Assembly (NCBI RefSeq): GCF_029945885.1
Contig: NZ_JAQSDK010000001.1
Location: 1-64,000, forward strand
Reading direction: 5' to 3'
DNA from: Brevundimonas sp.
Lineage (GTDB): Bacteria > Pseudomonadota > Alphaproteobacteria > Caulobacterales > Caulobacteraceae
Length of the DNA stretch: 64,000 bases
Of this stretch, positions 7,781-15,556 are shown one piece after another. The notes beneath the pieces are model-generated. The model made no database searches. It worked only from the letters and a program-made list of their open reading frames with translations, and was not told the origin of the DNA. The position numbers and the translations under genes are program-made. Within the stretch, counting starts at the first letter, position 1. Every line of letters starts with the position of its first letter.

Positions 7781-9235
7781 TCACGACCGGCCGTGTCCCG
7801 CCGCCTGTCGTCGAGGCCGTCGGCTGGGCGCATCGATCAGCACACCCGGCAGCGCATGAACGGCGACGCGGGCCGCCTGCACTTCCAGTCTTCGCATCGC
7901 CGCCCGGGGCCCCGCCTTCAGGCGAGCCACGTCCGGATCCACCGCCATCAGATCGTCCAGCAGGGTCCGACTAGTGCTGTTCAGCCAACGGGTCAGGTCT
8001 GGAGGCGCCGTCTTCCCCCGCCCGACGATCCCGCCCAGCAGGAACACCGAGAGCTTCTCCTGCGCGCTCCTCAGGTGGTCCCGCATCAGCTTGGAGCGGG
8101 TGATGTAGCCGGGGTTCACGCCGGGGAGCGCGTGGTTCATCAGCAGGTGCATATCGACCTCCGAAATCTCCGCCGCCTGCGCCAGGGTCCGATAGGTCTG
8201 GCGCAGATCGTTGCCCCAATGGCTGAGGACGGTGCGCTTCTCCTTGTGCTCCTCCATGTGGCCGCTCGGACTGTCGCTCGGGAAGAGCCAGACCTGTCCG
8301 CTCTGCGGATAGATGACCGGCCCGATGCGACGGAGGCGGAAGATGCACTCCAGCATGGCCCGCGACAGGGGGATGTCGAAGGCCTTGTCGGTCCCGCCCT
8401 TCGGGCTGCGGATATGCATCAGCCGCTCGCGCAGGTTCAGGTCTTCGACGCGGACGTTCTTGAGCGCCTCGGGCCGGCAACCGGACAGCAGCATCAGCAG
8501 GTGGAACTCGCGCCGGATCGGATTGGGGATCTGCGCCAGCTGCGCGAACCAGGCCGGCAGGTCCGCCACCCCCATGGCGGTGTCCTTTCGCTTCTCCGGG
8601 TTCCAGTCGATCGCGAGCGATGGGTTCTCCGCAGGGAGCGCACGGCAGGTCTTGCGCGCATGGTTGTAGACGGCCCGGAAGCTGCGCATCGCGCCGTTGG
8701 CGATGGCCGGTCCGTTATCTTTCGAGATCTGGTCATGTCGATCGGCCAGCAGCCGCGGTTCATCGCCGATTTTGGACAGTGGCCAGTCCAGCCAGTCCGC
8801 AAACAACCGTTCTAAATGGTCCTTGTAGATGCGGACGGTGGCTCCACTGCGCCCCTTGCGCTCCAGGTGGGACACCCGAAAACGCCCCCAGGCTTCCCGC
8901 AAGGTCGGAATGTGCGTGGACGGCTCGGGCAGGCTGGGCGGCGCTTTGCGGGGCGGCCGGGGATCGTCGCCGTCGGCGATCCGCCCGAGCAGCGCCTTGG
9001 CCTTCGCGCGAGCGTCCCGGGATGATAATTCTCCGACTTCCGCGACCTTCATCCGGACACTGTGCCGGACGCCGTCCAGGCGCAGATCAGCCTGGATCAT
9101 GAAGCTCTTGGTCTGGCTTCCGATGAGCACGAAGAAGCCGCCCAGATCCGTGTCCCGGGCTCGATATTGACCCGTTCGAGCGAACGGGAGGCCGATCAGA
9201 TTCTTGTCCGTGAGGGGCAGTCTGAGATCCGGCAT
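7781..9235 (-). CDS. Tyrosine recombinase/integrase of the island
   Basis: This 484-residue integrase has an N-terminal DUF4102-like arm-binding region, a SAM-like core-binding domain near 120-210 and a C-terminal catalytic domain. Visible catalytic residues are the Arg in LLSGCRPEAL, the Arg in NDLRQTYRT, a His in LLMNHALPGV and the Tyr in NPGYITRSK. The position before DLR, usually His, is Asn here. It lies about 210 bp inside the tRNA-Lys fragment, as expected for the enzyme that integrated this island. Three direct repeats lie just upstream of its start. Confidence 0.9.
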   Translation of the reverse strand: MPDLRLPLTDKNLIGLPFARTGQYRARDTDLGGFFVLIGSQTKSFMIQADLRLDGVRHSVRMKVAEVGELSSRDARAKAKALLGRIADGDDPRPPRKAPPSLPEPSTHIPTLREAWGRFRVSHLERKGRSGATVRIYKDHLERLFADWLDWPLSKIGDEPRLLADRHDQISKDNGPAIANGAMRSFRAVYNHARKTCRALPAENPSLAIDWNPEKRKDTAMGVADLPAWFAQLAQIPNPIRREFHLLMLLSGCRPEALKNVRVEDLNLRERLMHIRSPKGGTDKAFDIPLSRAMLECIFRLRRIGPVIYPQSGQVWLFPSDSPSGHMEEHKEKRTVLSHWGNDLRQTYRTLAQAAEISEVDMHLLMNHALPGVNPGYITRSKLMRDHLRSAQEKLSVFLLGGIVGRGKTAPPDLTRWLNSTSRTLLDDLMAVDPDVARLKAGPRAAMRRLEVQAARVAVHALPGVLIDAPSRRPRRQAAGHGRS

Positions 9236-9254
9236 GTTGCTAACTTTTTGGCCA

Positions 9255-9300
9255 TTAGAACGGTGCTTTCGGGGGCCTTTAGAACGGCGTTAGAACGGTG
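9255..9300. repeat. Three direct repeats TTAGAACGGYG upstream of the integrase
   Basis: TTAGAACGGTG occurs at 9255-9265 and 9290-9300, and TTAGAACGGCG at 9279-9289, the last two back to back. They lie 20-65 bp upstream of the integrase start and 145-190 bp from the tRNA fragment. Short direct repeats in this position are typical of integrase arm-type sites or an integrase operator; which applies cannot be told from sequence. Confidence 0.65.
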
Positions 9301-9444
9301 AACTCTTCTGCGGAAGTCAGCATCGGGCGCCTGCGAAAACGTGCGAAACGGTGCGCAGCGACACGAAAAATGTCAATGACTTCAATTGGTTGGATCGCAC
9401 GCCCGGCGGTGTTCGGCGGCAATCGGAAAACCCGGGAACGGGTT

Positions 9445-9489
9445 CTCTTAATCAGCGGGTCGCAGGTTCGAACCCTGCATCACCCACCA
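9445..9489 (+). pseudogene. 3' fragment of tRNA-Lys(CTT): attachment site at the island's right end
   Basis: The segment contains the anticodon loop CTCTTAA (anticodon CTT at 9447-9449), a perfect T arm (GCAGG 9462-9466, CCTGC 9474-9478), the acceptor 3' strand ATCACCC, discriminator A and encoded CCA ending at 9489. The 5' half is absent: no GGGTGAT or D arm lies upstream, and the base pairs of the 5' anticodon stem are missing. It is therefore the duplicated att core. The intact tRNA should lie at the other end of the island, outside this window. Confidence 0.8.
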
Positions 9490-9548
9490 TCGTCCGCCCG
9501 GGTCTGGCCGTCCGAATGGATGTGCCGACAATTTTCTGAAGCGCCACT

Positions 9549-9573
9549 GTAACCTCGGACCGGTGCCGACGAA
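9549..9573 (+). promoter_or_regulatory. Candidate SigF promoter of the buf operon
   Basis: GTAACC at 9549-9554 is followed 15 bases later by CGAA at 9570-9573, about 48 bp before the bufA start. This resembles the promoter motif reported for the Caulobacter ECF factor SigF, from memory. A near-identical motif with the same spacing precedes the sigF gene in this window. Confidence 0.6.
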
Positions 9574-9621
9574 TGGGTGTGGGTCCGGTCAAGACGACCG
9601 CACCATCCCAAGGAGCCCCCT

Positions 9622-9921
9622 ATGACCCGTACCCATCTGTCCGTCGCCGGCGCCACCGCCCTGGCCCTCGTCGCCGGAGCCGGCCTTGCCCATGCCCAGA
9701 CCGGTCATGCCGGCGGCCAGGCCACCGCCCCGGCGATGGAGAAATGCTACGGCGTCGCCCTCGCCGGCAAGAATGACTGCGCCGCCGGTCCGGGCACCAC
9801 CTGCGCCGGCACCTCGGCGCGTGACTACCAGGGCAATGCCTGGAAACTGGTCCCGGCCGGTACCTGCACCGCGATCCGCACGCCCGCTGGCAACGGATCC
9901 CTGACGCCCGTCTCGCGCTGA
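9622..9921 (+). CDS. bufA: BufA-type bufferin precursor (DUF2282)
   Basis: This 99-residue protein has a signal peptide (hydrophobic segment ending [14 protein letters not shown]) and four Cys in the mature part, within [24 protein letters not shown] and AGTCTAI. The DUF2282 family (bufferins) comprises peptides whose Cys are modified by a DUF692 enzyme and which bind copper in the periplasm. I chose ATG 9622 over an upstream in-frame ATG because AGGAG precedes it and the signal peptide starts there. It leads a bufA-bufB-bufC-DoxX operon. Confidence 0.9.
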   Translation: MTRTHLSVAGATALALVAGAGLAHAQTGHAGGQATAPAMEKCYGVALAGKNDCAAGPGTTCAGTSARDYQGNAWKLVPAGTCTAIRTPAGNGSLTPVSR

Positions 9922-9934
9922 GCCTGACCTCTCG

Positions 9935-10831
9935 ATGACCCCGCAGCCGGTCGCCGCGCCCCCGGTTGAGCCCGTCCCGCCGCCCCCCGGCCACGACGGG
10001 CCAACCGCCGGCCTGGGCCTGAAGGCCCGGCACTATGACGATGCCCTGGCGGCGTCGGCGACCGGTCTGTGGTTCGAGGTTCACGCCGAGAATTATATGG
10101 TGTCCGGCGGACCCCGGCTCGCCTGGCTCGAGGCGATCCGCCGGGACAGGCCGCTGTCGCTCCATGGCGTCGGCCTGTCCCTGGCGGGTTTCGCCCCCCC
10201 CGATCCCGACCATCTGGCGCGCCTGCGCAGCCTGGTCGACCGCTACCAGCCCTTCGCCGTCTCGGAACATCTGGCCTGGTCCCGCCATGAGACCACCTAC
10301 CACCCTGACCTGCTGCCCTTCCCGCGCACCCGCGCGCGACTGCAGCGCATCGCCGACAATGTCGCCCTTACCCAGGACGCCCTGGGCCGGCAGGTACTGA
10401 TCGAGAACCCGTCCCTGTATCTCGACCTTCAGGGTCATGAGATGAGCGAGACGGAGCTGCTGTCCGAACTGGTCGCCGCCACGGGCTGCGGCCTGCTGCT
10501 CGACGTCAACAATGTCCACGTCACCGCCAACAACATGGGCACCGACGCCCGGGCCTATATCGACGCCCTGCCCGCCGCGGCCGTGGGCGAAATTCACCTC
10601 GCCGGTCACACGCCCGACCCCCAACACGGCCAGACCCTGCTGATCGACAGTCATGACGCCCCTGTCGCCGAGTCGGTCTGGGCGCTCTACGCCCATGCCC
10701 TGGACCGGATCGGCCCGCGGCCGACCCTGATCGAGCGCGACGGCAATGTGCCGCCGTTCCCCGACCTGATGGTGGAGCGTGATCGCGCCGCGATCCTGCT
10801 GGCGAAGACACGGAGCCCGGACCATGTCTGA
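9935..10831 (+). CDS. bufB: BufB, DUF692 multinuclear iron oxidase-type bufferin maturase
   Basis: This 298-residue TIM-barrel protein of the DUF692/MNIO family modifies precursor Cys residues. Conserved His/Glu/Asp-rich strands are visible: FEVHAENYM, SLHGVGLSL, VSEHLAWS, LIENPSLYL, LLLDVNNVHV, EIHLAGH, DSHDAPV and LIERDGNVPPF, which supply the metal ligands in the family. A Pro-rich N-terminal extension of about 25 residues precedes the barrel. It starts 13 bp after bufA and overlaps bufC by 8 bp, so the enzyme and its partner are coupled. Confidence 0.92.
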   Translation: MTPQPVAAPPVEPVPPPPGHDGPTAGLGLKARHYDDALAASATGLWFEVHAENYMVSGGPRLAWLEAIRRDRPLSLHGVGLSLAGFAPPDPDHLARLRSLVDRYQPFAVSEHLAWSRHETTYHPDLLPFPRTRARLQRIADNVALTQDALGRQVLIENPSLYLDLQGHEMSETELLSELVAATGCGLLLDVNNVHVTANNMGTDARAYIDALPAAAVGEIHLAGHTPDPQHGQTLLIDSHDAPVAESVWALYAHALDRIGPRPTLIERDGNVPPFPDLMVERDRAAILLAKTRSPDHV

Positions 10832-11597
10832 GCCGTTCGAGACCGCCTTTGACGCCATGCTGGCCGGTGACGACGGGGCACTGGACCGCTGGCTGCCCGC
10901 CGACGGATCGGGCCGGCCGGGCCTGGCGGTCTATCGCAACACCGTGGCCAAGGCCCGGGCTGACGCCCTGGCCGGCCAGTTCCCCACGGTCGAGCGGCTG
11001 GTCGGTGTCGACTGGTTCCGCCAGGCCGCCCTGACCTTCGCCGGCACCGCACCCCCGACCGACCCCGTTCTGGACGACTACGGCACAGCCTTCCCCGACT
11101 GGCTGGCGACCTTCCCGCCGGCGCTGGGCCTGCCCTTTCTGGCTCCCGTCGCCCGACTCGATCTTGCCTGGAGCCGGGCCCATCGGGCACCGGACGCCGT
11201 CCCCCTGTCGGGCCGGGACACGGCCCCCCTGTCACCAGCCCGGCTGTTCAAGGCCCGGGCCGGCCTGCACCCCTCGGCCCAGCTGTTCTGGTTCGACTGG
11301 ACCGTGCCGACCGTCTGGAGCGCCAATCGCGCCGACGGCGACGCGACCGGGGCGATCTGGGAAGAGCGACCCGAAGGCCTGCTGATCGTCCGGCCGGCCG
11401 CAGTCGTGACCTGGCACAGGCTGTCACGCCCGCAATGGACCTTTCTCACGGCCTGCCGCCGGGGCGCGACCCTGGGCGACGCCGCCCGGGACGCCTTTGT
11501 CCCCGACCCCGGCCTCGACCTCGGCACCCTGTTCGCCGGCCTGCTGGCAATGGGGGCCCTGTCGCAACTGCCAACGGAACCCCTGCCCCATGACTGA
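10824..11597 (+). CDS. bufC: BufC, DUF2063 precursor-recognition partner
   Basis: This 257-residue protein matches the DUF2063 family, which accompanies DUF692 enzymes and is thought to bind the precursor. Near the N-terminus is the family region [19 protein letters not shown], then [18 protein letters not shown]. The ATG at 10824 overlaps the last 8 bases of bufB. A longer in-frame start at 10779 would intrude further into bufB and adds an Arg-rich non-family segment. It overlaps the next gene by 8 bp. Confidence 0.9.
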   Translation: MSEPFETAFDAMLAGDDGALDRWLPADGSGRPGLAVYRNTVAKARADALAGQFPTVERLVGVDWFRQAALTFAGTAPPTDPVLDDYGTAFPDWLATFPPALGLPFLAPVARLDLAWSRAHRAPDAVPLSGRDTAPLSPARLFKARAGLHPSAQLFWFDWTVPTVWSANRADGDATGAIWEERPEGLLIVRPAAVVTWHRLSRPQWTFLTACRRGATLGDAARDAFVPDPGLDLGTLFAGLLAMGALSQLPTEPLPHD

Positions 11598-12063
11598 GTC
11601 CGACACACCGGCCCCGACCCCGCCCACCACCGTCGCGGCCCTGTCGGGCCGCTGCGCCCGCCTGTTCGAACGGCTGGTCCCGGCCTGGCTTCTGTCCCTG
11701 GTCGTGCGGCTGGGCATCGCCGCGGTGTTTTTCCTGTCAGGCCGAACCAAGGTCGACGGGCTGCTGCACATTACCGATGGCACCTACTATCTGTTTGCCG
11801 AGGAATACCGGGTCCCCCTGATCCCCGGCGACATCGCCGCCCATCTGGCCACATGGTCCGAACACCTGTTCCCGCTCCTGCTGGTGCTTGGGCTGATGAC
11901 GCGATTGTCGGCCCTGGCCCTGCTGGGCATGACCCTGGTGATCCAGACCTTCGTCTATCCCGGGGCCTGGGCGACCCATCTGACCTGGGCCGGCCTGCTG
12001 CTTTATCTGGTCCGCCACGGGGCCGGCACCGTCAGCCTGGATCGCCTGTTCAGGATCGCCTGA
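11590..12063 (+). CDS. DoxX-family membrane protein of the buf operon
   Basis: This 157-residue protein has four predicted membrane segments, including [43 protein letters not shown] and [14 protein letters not shown]. The [12 protein letters not shown] segment is typical of DoxX proteins. DoxX proteins commonly close bufABC operons. Start 11590 overlaps the bufC stop; the frame is open upstream inside bufC. It converges on nrsF with a 6-bp gap. Its biochemical role in bufferin production is not known to me. Confidence 0.85.
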   Translation: MTESDTPAPTPPTTVAALSGRCARLFERLVPAWLLSLVVRLGIAAVFFLSGRTKVDGLLHITDGTYYLFAEEYRVPLIPGDIAAHLATWSEHLFPLLLVLGLMTRLSALALLGMTLVIQTFVYPGAWATHLTWAGLLLYLVRHGAGTVSLDRLFRIA

Positions 12064-12069
12064 ACGCGC

Positions 12070-12711
12070 CTACCAGCGCAGCAGGACCCGCCCCGTCAGG
12101 GCTCCGATTGCACCGGAGATCAGGATTCCGAGCGTGTACCAGCTGGCCATGAATGAGGCCGTGACCTCCTCACAGTAGAAGCCGTAGGCGCTGGCCGCGA
12201 CCCCGCCCGCGACCAGGCCGGCGACGAACCCGGCCCGCGTCGGCGACTGCGGTGCCAACCGGCGTGCGGCAAAGACAATGAAGGGGATAGCGACCAGGCT
12301 GACCCCGACGACCCGGATCGTGCAGGTCGTCCATGAATGGCCCAGCCAGGCCGCGCCCCGGGCCGGGCCCGACAGCCCCGCCTGTTCGACGAGGACGGCC
12401 AGAACGACCCCGAACGCCACGACGGCCAGACCGACCAGGGGAAGTCGGACCGGAGCCCCCGGCTGGCCCAGCCGCAACAGCAGCAGACTGGCCAGTCCGG
12501 CGATCGACAGCACATAGATCTGTCGCATCAGGAACATCGGGTCGCCCGCCATCGCTGCCAGGTCGGGCCGGAAGCCCAGCGTCAGCCACACGACAAGGCC
12601 AGCGGTCAGCAGGGCCGCACCCGCGCACAGCCCCAGCCGTCCGGCCGCACGACCGGCGGGGATGGGCCGGACCTCCCCGGCCAGGGACTCGATCAGTTTG
12701 TCAGTGTTCAT
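12070..12711 (-). CDS. nrsF: NrsF (DUF1109) anti-sigma factor
   Basis: This 213-residue inner-membrane protein starts with a soluble segment (TDKLIESLAGEVRPIP) followed by six predicted membrane helices, the layout of DUF1109. In Caulobacter, NrsF is the membrane anti-sigma factor that holds SigF until heavy-metal or oxidative stress. Cys residues occur in WTTCTIRVV and GFYCEEVT, which could be the metal- or redox-sensing positions. It overlaps sigF by 11 bp and faces the buf operon. Confidence 0.88.
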   Translation of the reverse strand: MNTDKLIESLAGEVRPIPAGRAAGRLGLCAGAALLTAGLVVWLTLGFRPDLAAMAGDPMFLMRQIYVLSIAGLASLLLLRLGQPGAPVRLPLVGLAVVAFGVVLAVLVEQAGLSGPARGAAWLGHSWTTCTIRVVGVSLVAIPFIVFAARRLAPQSPTRAGFVAGLVAGGVAASAYGFYCEEVTASFMASWYTLGILISGAIGALTGRVLLRW

Positions 12712-13240
12712 GATCGCCCACCCGCTTCATCAGGGCCTTCATCGCCCGATGCAGACTCACCTTGGCGGCCCCCTCGGTCATCCCGGCCCGCTCGCCGGCC
12801 TCGGCCAGGCTGTACCCCTCGATCCGGACGTCGCGGATCAGGGTGCGTTGCCGCGCCGGTGCCGTCGCCAGCAGCCGCTCCAGATCCTGACGCACCGCGC
12901 CCTCTTCGACATCATTGTCATCGGCGGGGATGTCATCGACCAGCGGAACCAGACGCGCCCGACCGGTCTTGCGCAGGTGATCGATCAGTTTGTAGCGGGC
13001 GATCGTGAAACACCATGAGGTCACGGGGTCCGCGCGCCGCCAGGTTTCCCGCTTGGAATGAATGGCCAGAAGCGCGTCTTGCACCAGATCCTCAACATCG
13101 GCGTCGCCATGGAATTGGCGACGTTGGAAATAGGCATGCAGAGCCGGTCTCAGCACGGTGAGGAACACGCGCCATTGCGCGGCCTCGCCATCGAGCCCCG
13201 CGATCATCAGCGGTTTCAGCCGTGCTTCCAGAGTCTTCAC
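12701..13240 (-). CDS. sigF: ECF sigma factor SigF
   Basis: This 179-residue ECF sigma factor has region 2 (DVEDLVQDALLAIHSKRETW, then SWCFTIARYKLIDHL) and region 4 with helix-turn-helix YSLAEAGERAGMTEGAAKVS. The start is GTG at 13240 with AGGAGG five bases upstream. It forms an overlapping operon with nrsF and sits opposite bufABC, which SigF controls in Caulobacter. A SigF-like promoter motif lies upstream, suggesting autoregulation. Confidence 0.9.
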   Translation of the reverse strand: MKTLEARLKPLMIAGLDGEAAQWRVFLTVLRPALHAYFQRRQFHGDADVEDLVQDALLAIHSKRETWRRADPVTSWCFTIARYKLIDHLRKTGRARLVPLVDDIPADDNDVEEGAVRQDLERLLATAPARQRTLIRDVRIEGYSLAEAGERAGMTEGAAKVSLHRAMKALMKRVGDHEH

Positions 13241-13251
13241 ACGGCCTCCTA

Positions 13252-13276
13252 TTCGGCCGGGCGCGCCATTCGTTAC
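13252..13276 (-). promoter_or_regulatory. Candidate SigF autoregulatory promoter
   Basis: Reading the minus strand, GTAACG (13276-13271) is followed after 15 bases by CGAA (13255-13252). This matches the buf promoter in motif and spacing. A caution is that the expected transcription start would fall on or beside the AGGAGG ribosome binding site, giving an almost leaderless message. Confidence 0.45.
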
Positions 13277-13344
13277 AGGACCGGCCCACCCTCGGGGCCG
13301 AGGCGACGCCTCGGGACTGATCTAGCCCTCGCCGCCTCCGCTTG

Positions 13345-14610
13345 TCACCCGTCGTCCCCATCAGCGCAGACGGCCTCCATGCGATGGAGATGATCCTCGA
13401 CGCAGGTTTTCACCCCCGCATCGGGTCGATCATCAGGCAGGCGTTGGGTCTCGACCGTGGCGCTCTCGGTCAGGGTGCGGTGCACCGGGCAGCGGTCGGC
13501 GATTTCCAGCAGCCGCACATGCTGGGCCTCGTCCAGGTCGCCCTGGAAGGCGATCTTGCGCAGGAACCGGTCGGGCCCAGACGCCGTCCTGGCCGTATGA
13601 CCGACCTCGACCACCACCCGTTCCAGCGGCCAGCCCTTGCGCTCGGCATAGAGGCGGCAGGTCATCGCGGTGCAGGCCCCCAGGCCGGCGCTCAGCAGCT
13701 CATAGGGGGTCGGCCCTGAATCCAGGCCGCCGACGCTGGCCGGTTCGTCGGCGAGGAAGGTGGTTGAAGGCGTGACCACCCGCACCTGGAATTTTCCGGC
13801 TCCGGTCTCCTCGACCCTCACCCCCTGCAGGGGCGGTTCGACGGCATTTGCAACGGAGTCGATATAACGACCGGCCCAGGCGACGATCATCGCCGCCGCA
13901 TAGTCGGAATCGACCTGCCGGGTCAGCAGGTGGTTGGCCTGATCCAGCGACACGAAACTCTTGGGATGGCGCGCGGCCAGAAAAATGCCCGAGGCGTTAT
14001 CGATCGAGACGATTTCGTCGACCGGAGAATGCAGGACCAGCAGCGCCCGTCCCAGGCTGGCGATCCGCGCCGCCTGGTTATGCGAACGAAGGTCCTCGAC
14101 GAAGTCGGCCCCCAGTTCAAAGGCGCGCCCGCCGATCTCGACCGGCACCCGTCGCCCATGGGCCACATCGTCCAGCGCCGGCCCCACATGAGTCAGAACA
14201 TGTTCGGCGTCGAACGGAGCCCCGATCACGGCCACGGCCTTGACCGACTCCAGCGATCCGGCCGCCGCCAGCACGGCGGCCCCGCCGAAACTGTGACCGA
14301 CCAGCAGTTGTGGCGTCAGGCCGGCGGCGGCCATCGCCTGCGCGGCGCAGACGACATCCTGGACATCACCGGACAGGCCCCGTCCGAACTCGCCCTCGCT
14401 CTCGCCCAGGCCGGTGAAGTCGAAACGCAGCACGCCGATCCCCTGCCCGGCCAGGGCCCGGCTGACCCGCGTCGCCGCCAGCGAGGTCTTGTCGCAGGTG
14501 AAACAGTGGGCGAACACCGCCCAGGCCCGGACCGGCCCGTCGCCCCGCTCCAGAACCCCCGACAACTGCCGTCCGGCGGCGTTCTCGAAGTCGAAGGTCG
14601 AATGGGTCAT
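13345..14610 (-). CDS. Bifunctional alpha/beta hydrolase-OsmC protein
   Basis: This 421-residue fusion has an N-terminal alpha/beta hydrolase (about 1-255) with nucleophile elbow LLVGHSFGGAA and oxyanion region FAHCFTCDK. The C-terminal OsmC/Ohr domain (about 275-410) carries the two redox Cys in GLGACTAMTCRLYAERKG and DRCPVHRTL. The fusion is a known family, presumably linking ester hydrolysis to peroxide or organic hydroperoxide reduction. Its stop lies just beyond the sigF promoter region, and the next gene on the strand begins upstream with a 4-bp gap, suggesting an operon with the flavodoxin-like oxidoreductase. Confidence 0.9.
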   Translation of the reverse strand: MTHSTFDFENAAGRQLSGVLERGDGPVRAWAVFAHCFTCDKTSLAATRVSRALAGQGIGVLRFDFTGLGESEGEFGRGLSGDVQDVVCAAQAMAAAGLTPQLLVGHSFGGAAVLAAAGSLESVKAVAVIGAPFDAEHVLTHVGPALDDVAHGRRVPVEIGGRAFELGADFVEDLRSHNQAARIASLGRALLVLHSPVDEIVSIDNASGIFLAARHPKSFVSLDQANHLLTRQVDSDYAAAMIVAWAGRYIDSVANAVEPPLQGVRVEETGAGKFQVRVVTPSTTFLADEPASVGGLDSGPTPYELLSAGLGACTAMTCRLYAERKGWPLERVVVEVGHTARTASGPDRFLRKIAFQGDLDEAQHVRLLEIADRCPVHRTLTESATVETQRLPDDRPDAGVKTCVEDHLHRMEAVCADGDDG

Positions 14611-14614
14611 GGGC

Positions 14615-15331
14615 TCAGCGGTACTCCGGATTGGGATGGTCGAAGCGCTCGCCCCTGTCCCAGGCGGCCTTCTGGTTGCCGTGGGCCGGTATGCCCCCGG
14701 CGTCCTTCAGCATACGGGCCATATGTATCAGGTTCCACGCCATGAAAGTGGTGTTGCGCTGGGTGAATTCATTGTCCAGCCCGACCTTGCCCCCGGACTT
14801 GTCGTCGTCGCCATAGGACGGCCCCGGACCGGCCTCGCCGATCCAGCCGGCGTCGGCCTGGGGCGGGATGACATAGCCGAGGTGCTGTAACGAATAGAGG
14901 ATACTCATGGCGCAGTGTTTGATGCCGTCCTCATTGCCGGTGACGATGCAGCCGCCGACCCGGCCATAATAGGCCCACTGGCCCTTGTCGTTCAGCTGGC
15001 CGGACCAGCCGTACAGCCGCTCGATCACCCGGGTGCAGATCGACGACTTGTCGCCCAGCCAGATCGGCGTGCCGATGACCAGGATATCCGCCGCCATCAC
15101 CTGTTTCTGAACCGCCGGCCAGCCGTCGCTGTCCCAGCCGTGTTCGGTCATGTCGGGCTGGACGCCGGGCGGGATATCCAGATCGGCGGCGCGCAGGGTC
15201 GTGGTCTTCACCCCCTGGGCCTCCATGATGGCGATGGCCACGTCCATCAGCGTCTGGGTGTGCGAGGTTTCGCTGGAGCGTTTCAGACTGGTGTTGATGA
15301 AGACGGCGCTCAGATCGTCATGGGTCGTCAT
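14615..15331 (-). CDS. Flavodoxin-like NAD(P)H-dependent oxidoreductase
   Basis: This 238-residue protein has the flavodoxin-fold FMN pattern: VFINTSLKRSSETSHTQTL at the N-terminus binds FMN phosphate in the family, and ADILVIGTPIWLGDKSS and GCIVTGNEDG supply further FMN loops. Start 15331 is preceded by AGGAGG; an earlier in-frame start at 15361 lacks support. It ends 4 bp before the hydrolase/OsmC gene, so both may work in redox or detoxification. Its substrate is unknown. Confidence 0.85.
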   Translation of the reverse strand: MTTHDDLSAVFINTSLKRSSETSHTQTLMDVAIAIMEAQGVKTTTLRAADLDIPPGVQPDMTEHGWDSDGWPAVQKQVMAADILVIGTPIWLGDKSSICTRVIERLYGWSGQLNDKGQWAYYGRVGGCIVTGNEDGIKHCAMSILYSLQHLGYVIPPQADAGWIGEAGPGPSYGDDDKSGGKVGLDNEFTQRNTTFMAWNLIHMARMLKDAGGIPAHGNQKAAWDRGERFDHPNPEYR

Positions 15332-15556
15332 GATCGGCCTCCTGTCGGGCTGGGGTCGCAATGGGCGGGACAGGGTAACGCCCCAGACGCCGCCCCGGTC
15401 CCGTGGCGACCGGAGACAGCCATCGTCAGGCCTGCCATGCGCCGAAATCCGGCGTTCGGCCTGTGGCTCAATCCGCGATGCGGCCGTCCCGATCCCGGGC
15501 GGGCGGCGCGCCCGTCCACCCGACCCGGGATTTTCGGTTTCGACCTGGTGGTGAGC

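Larger units (their letters stand above)
1..9489. mobile_element. Right part of an integrated genomic island
   Basis: The right boundary is a 3' fragment of a tRNA-Lys(CTT) gene ending at 9489, with a tyrosine integrase gene just inside it. Cargo (methyltransferase, ArsR/SRPBCC, IetAS-like pair, hypothetical genes) is unrelated to the housekeeping genes that start at 9.6 kb. The left boundary is not in the window, so the total size is unknown. tRNA-directed integration by integrases with this N-terminal domain is established; that everything from position 1 belongs to one element is inference. Confidence 0.7.
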
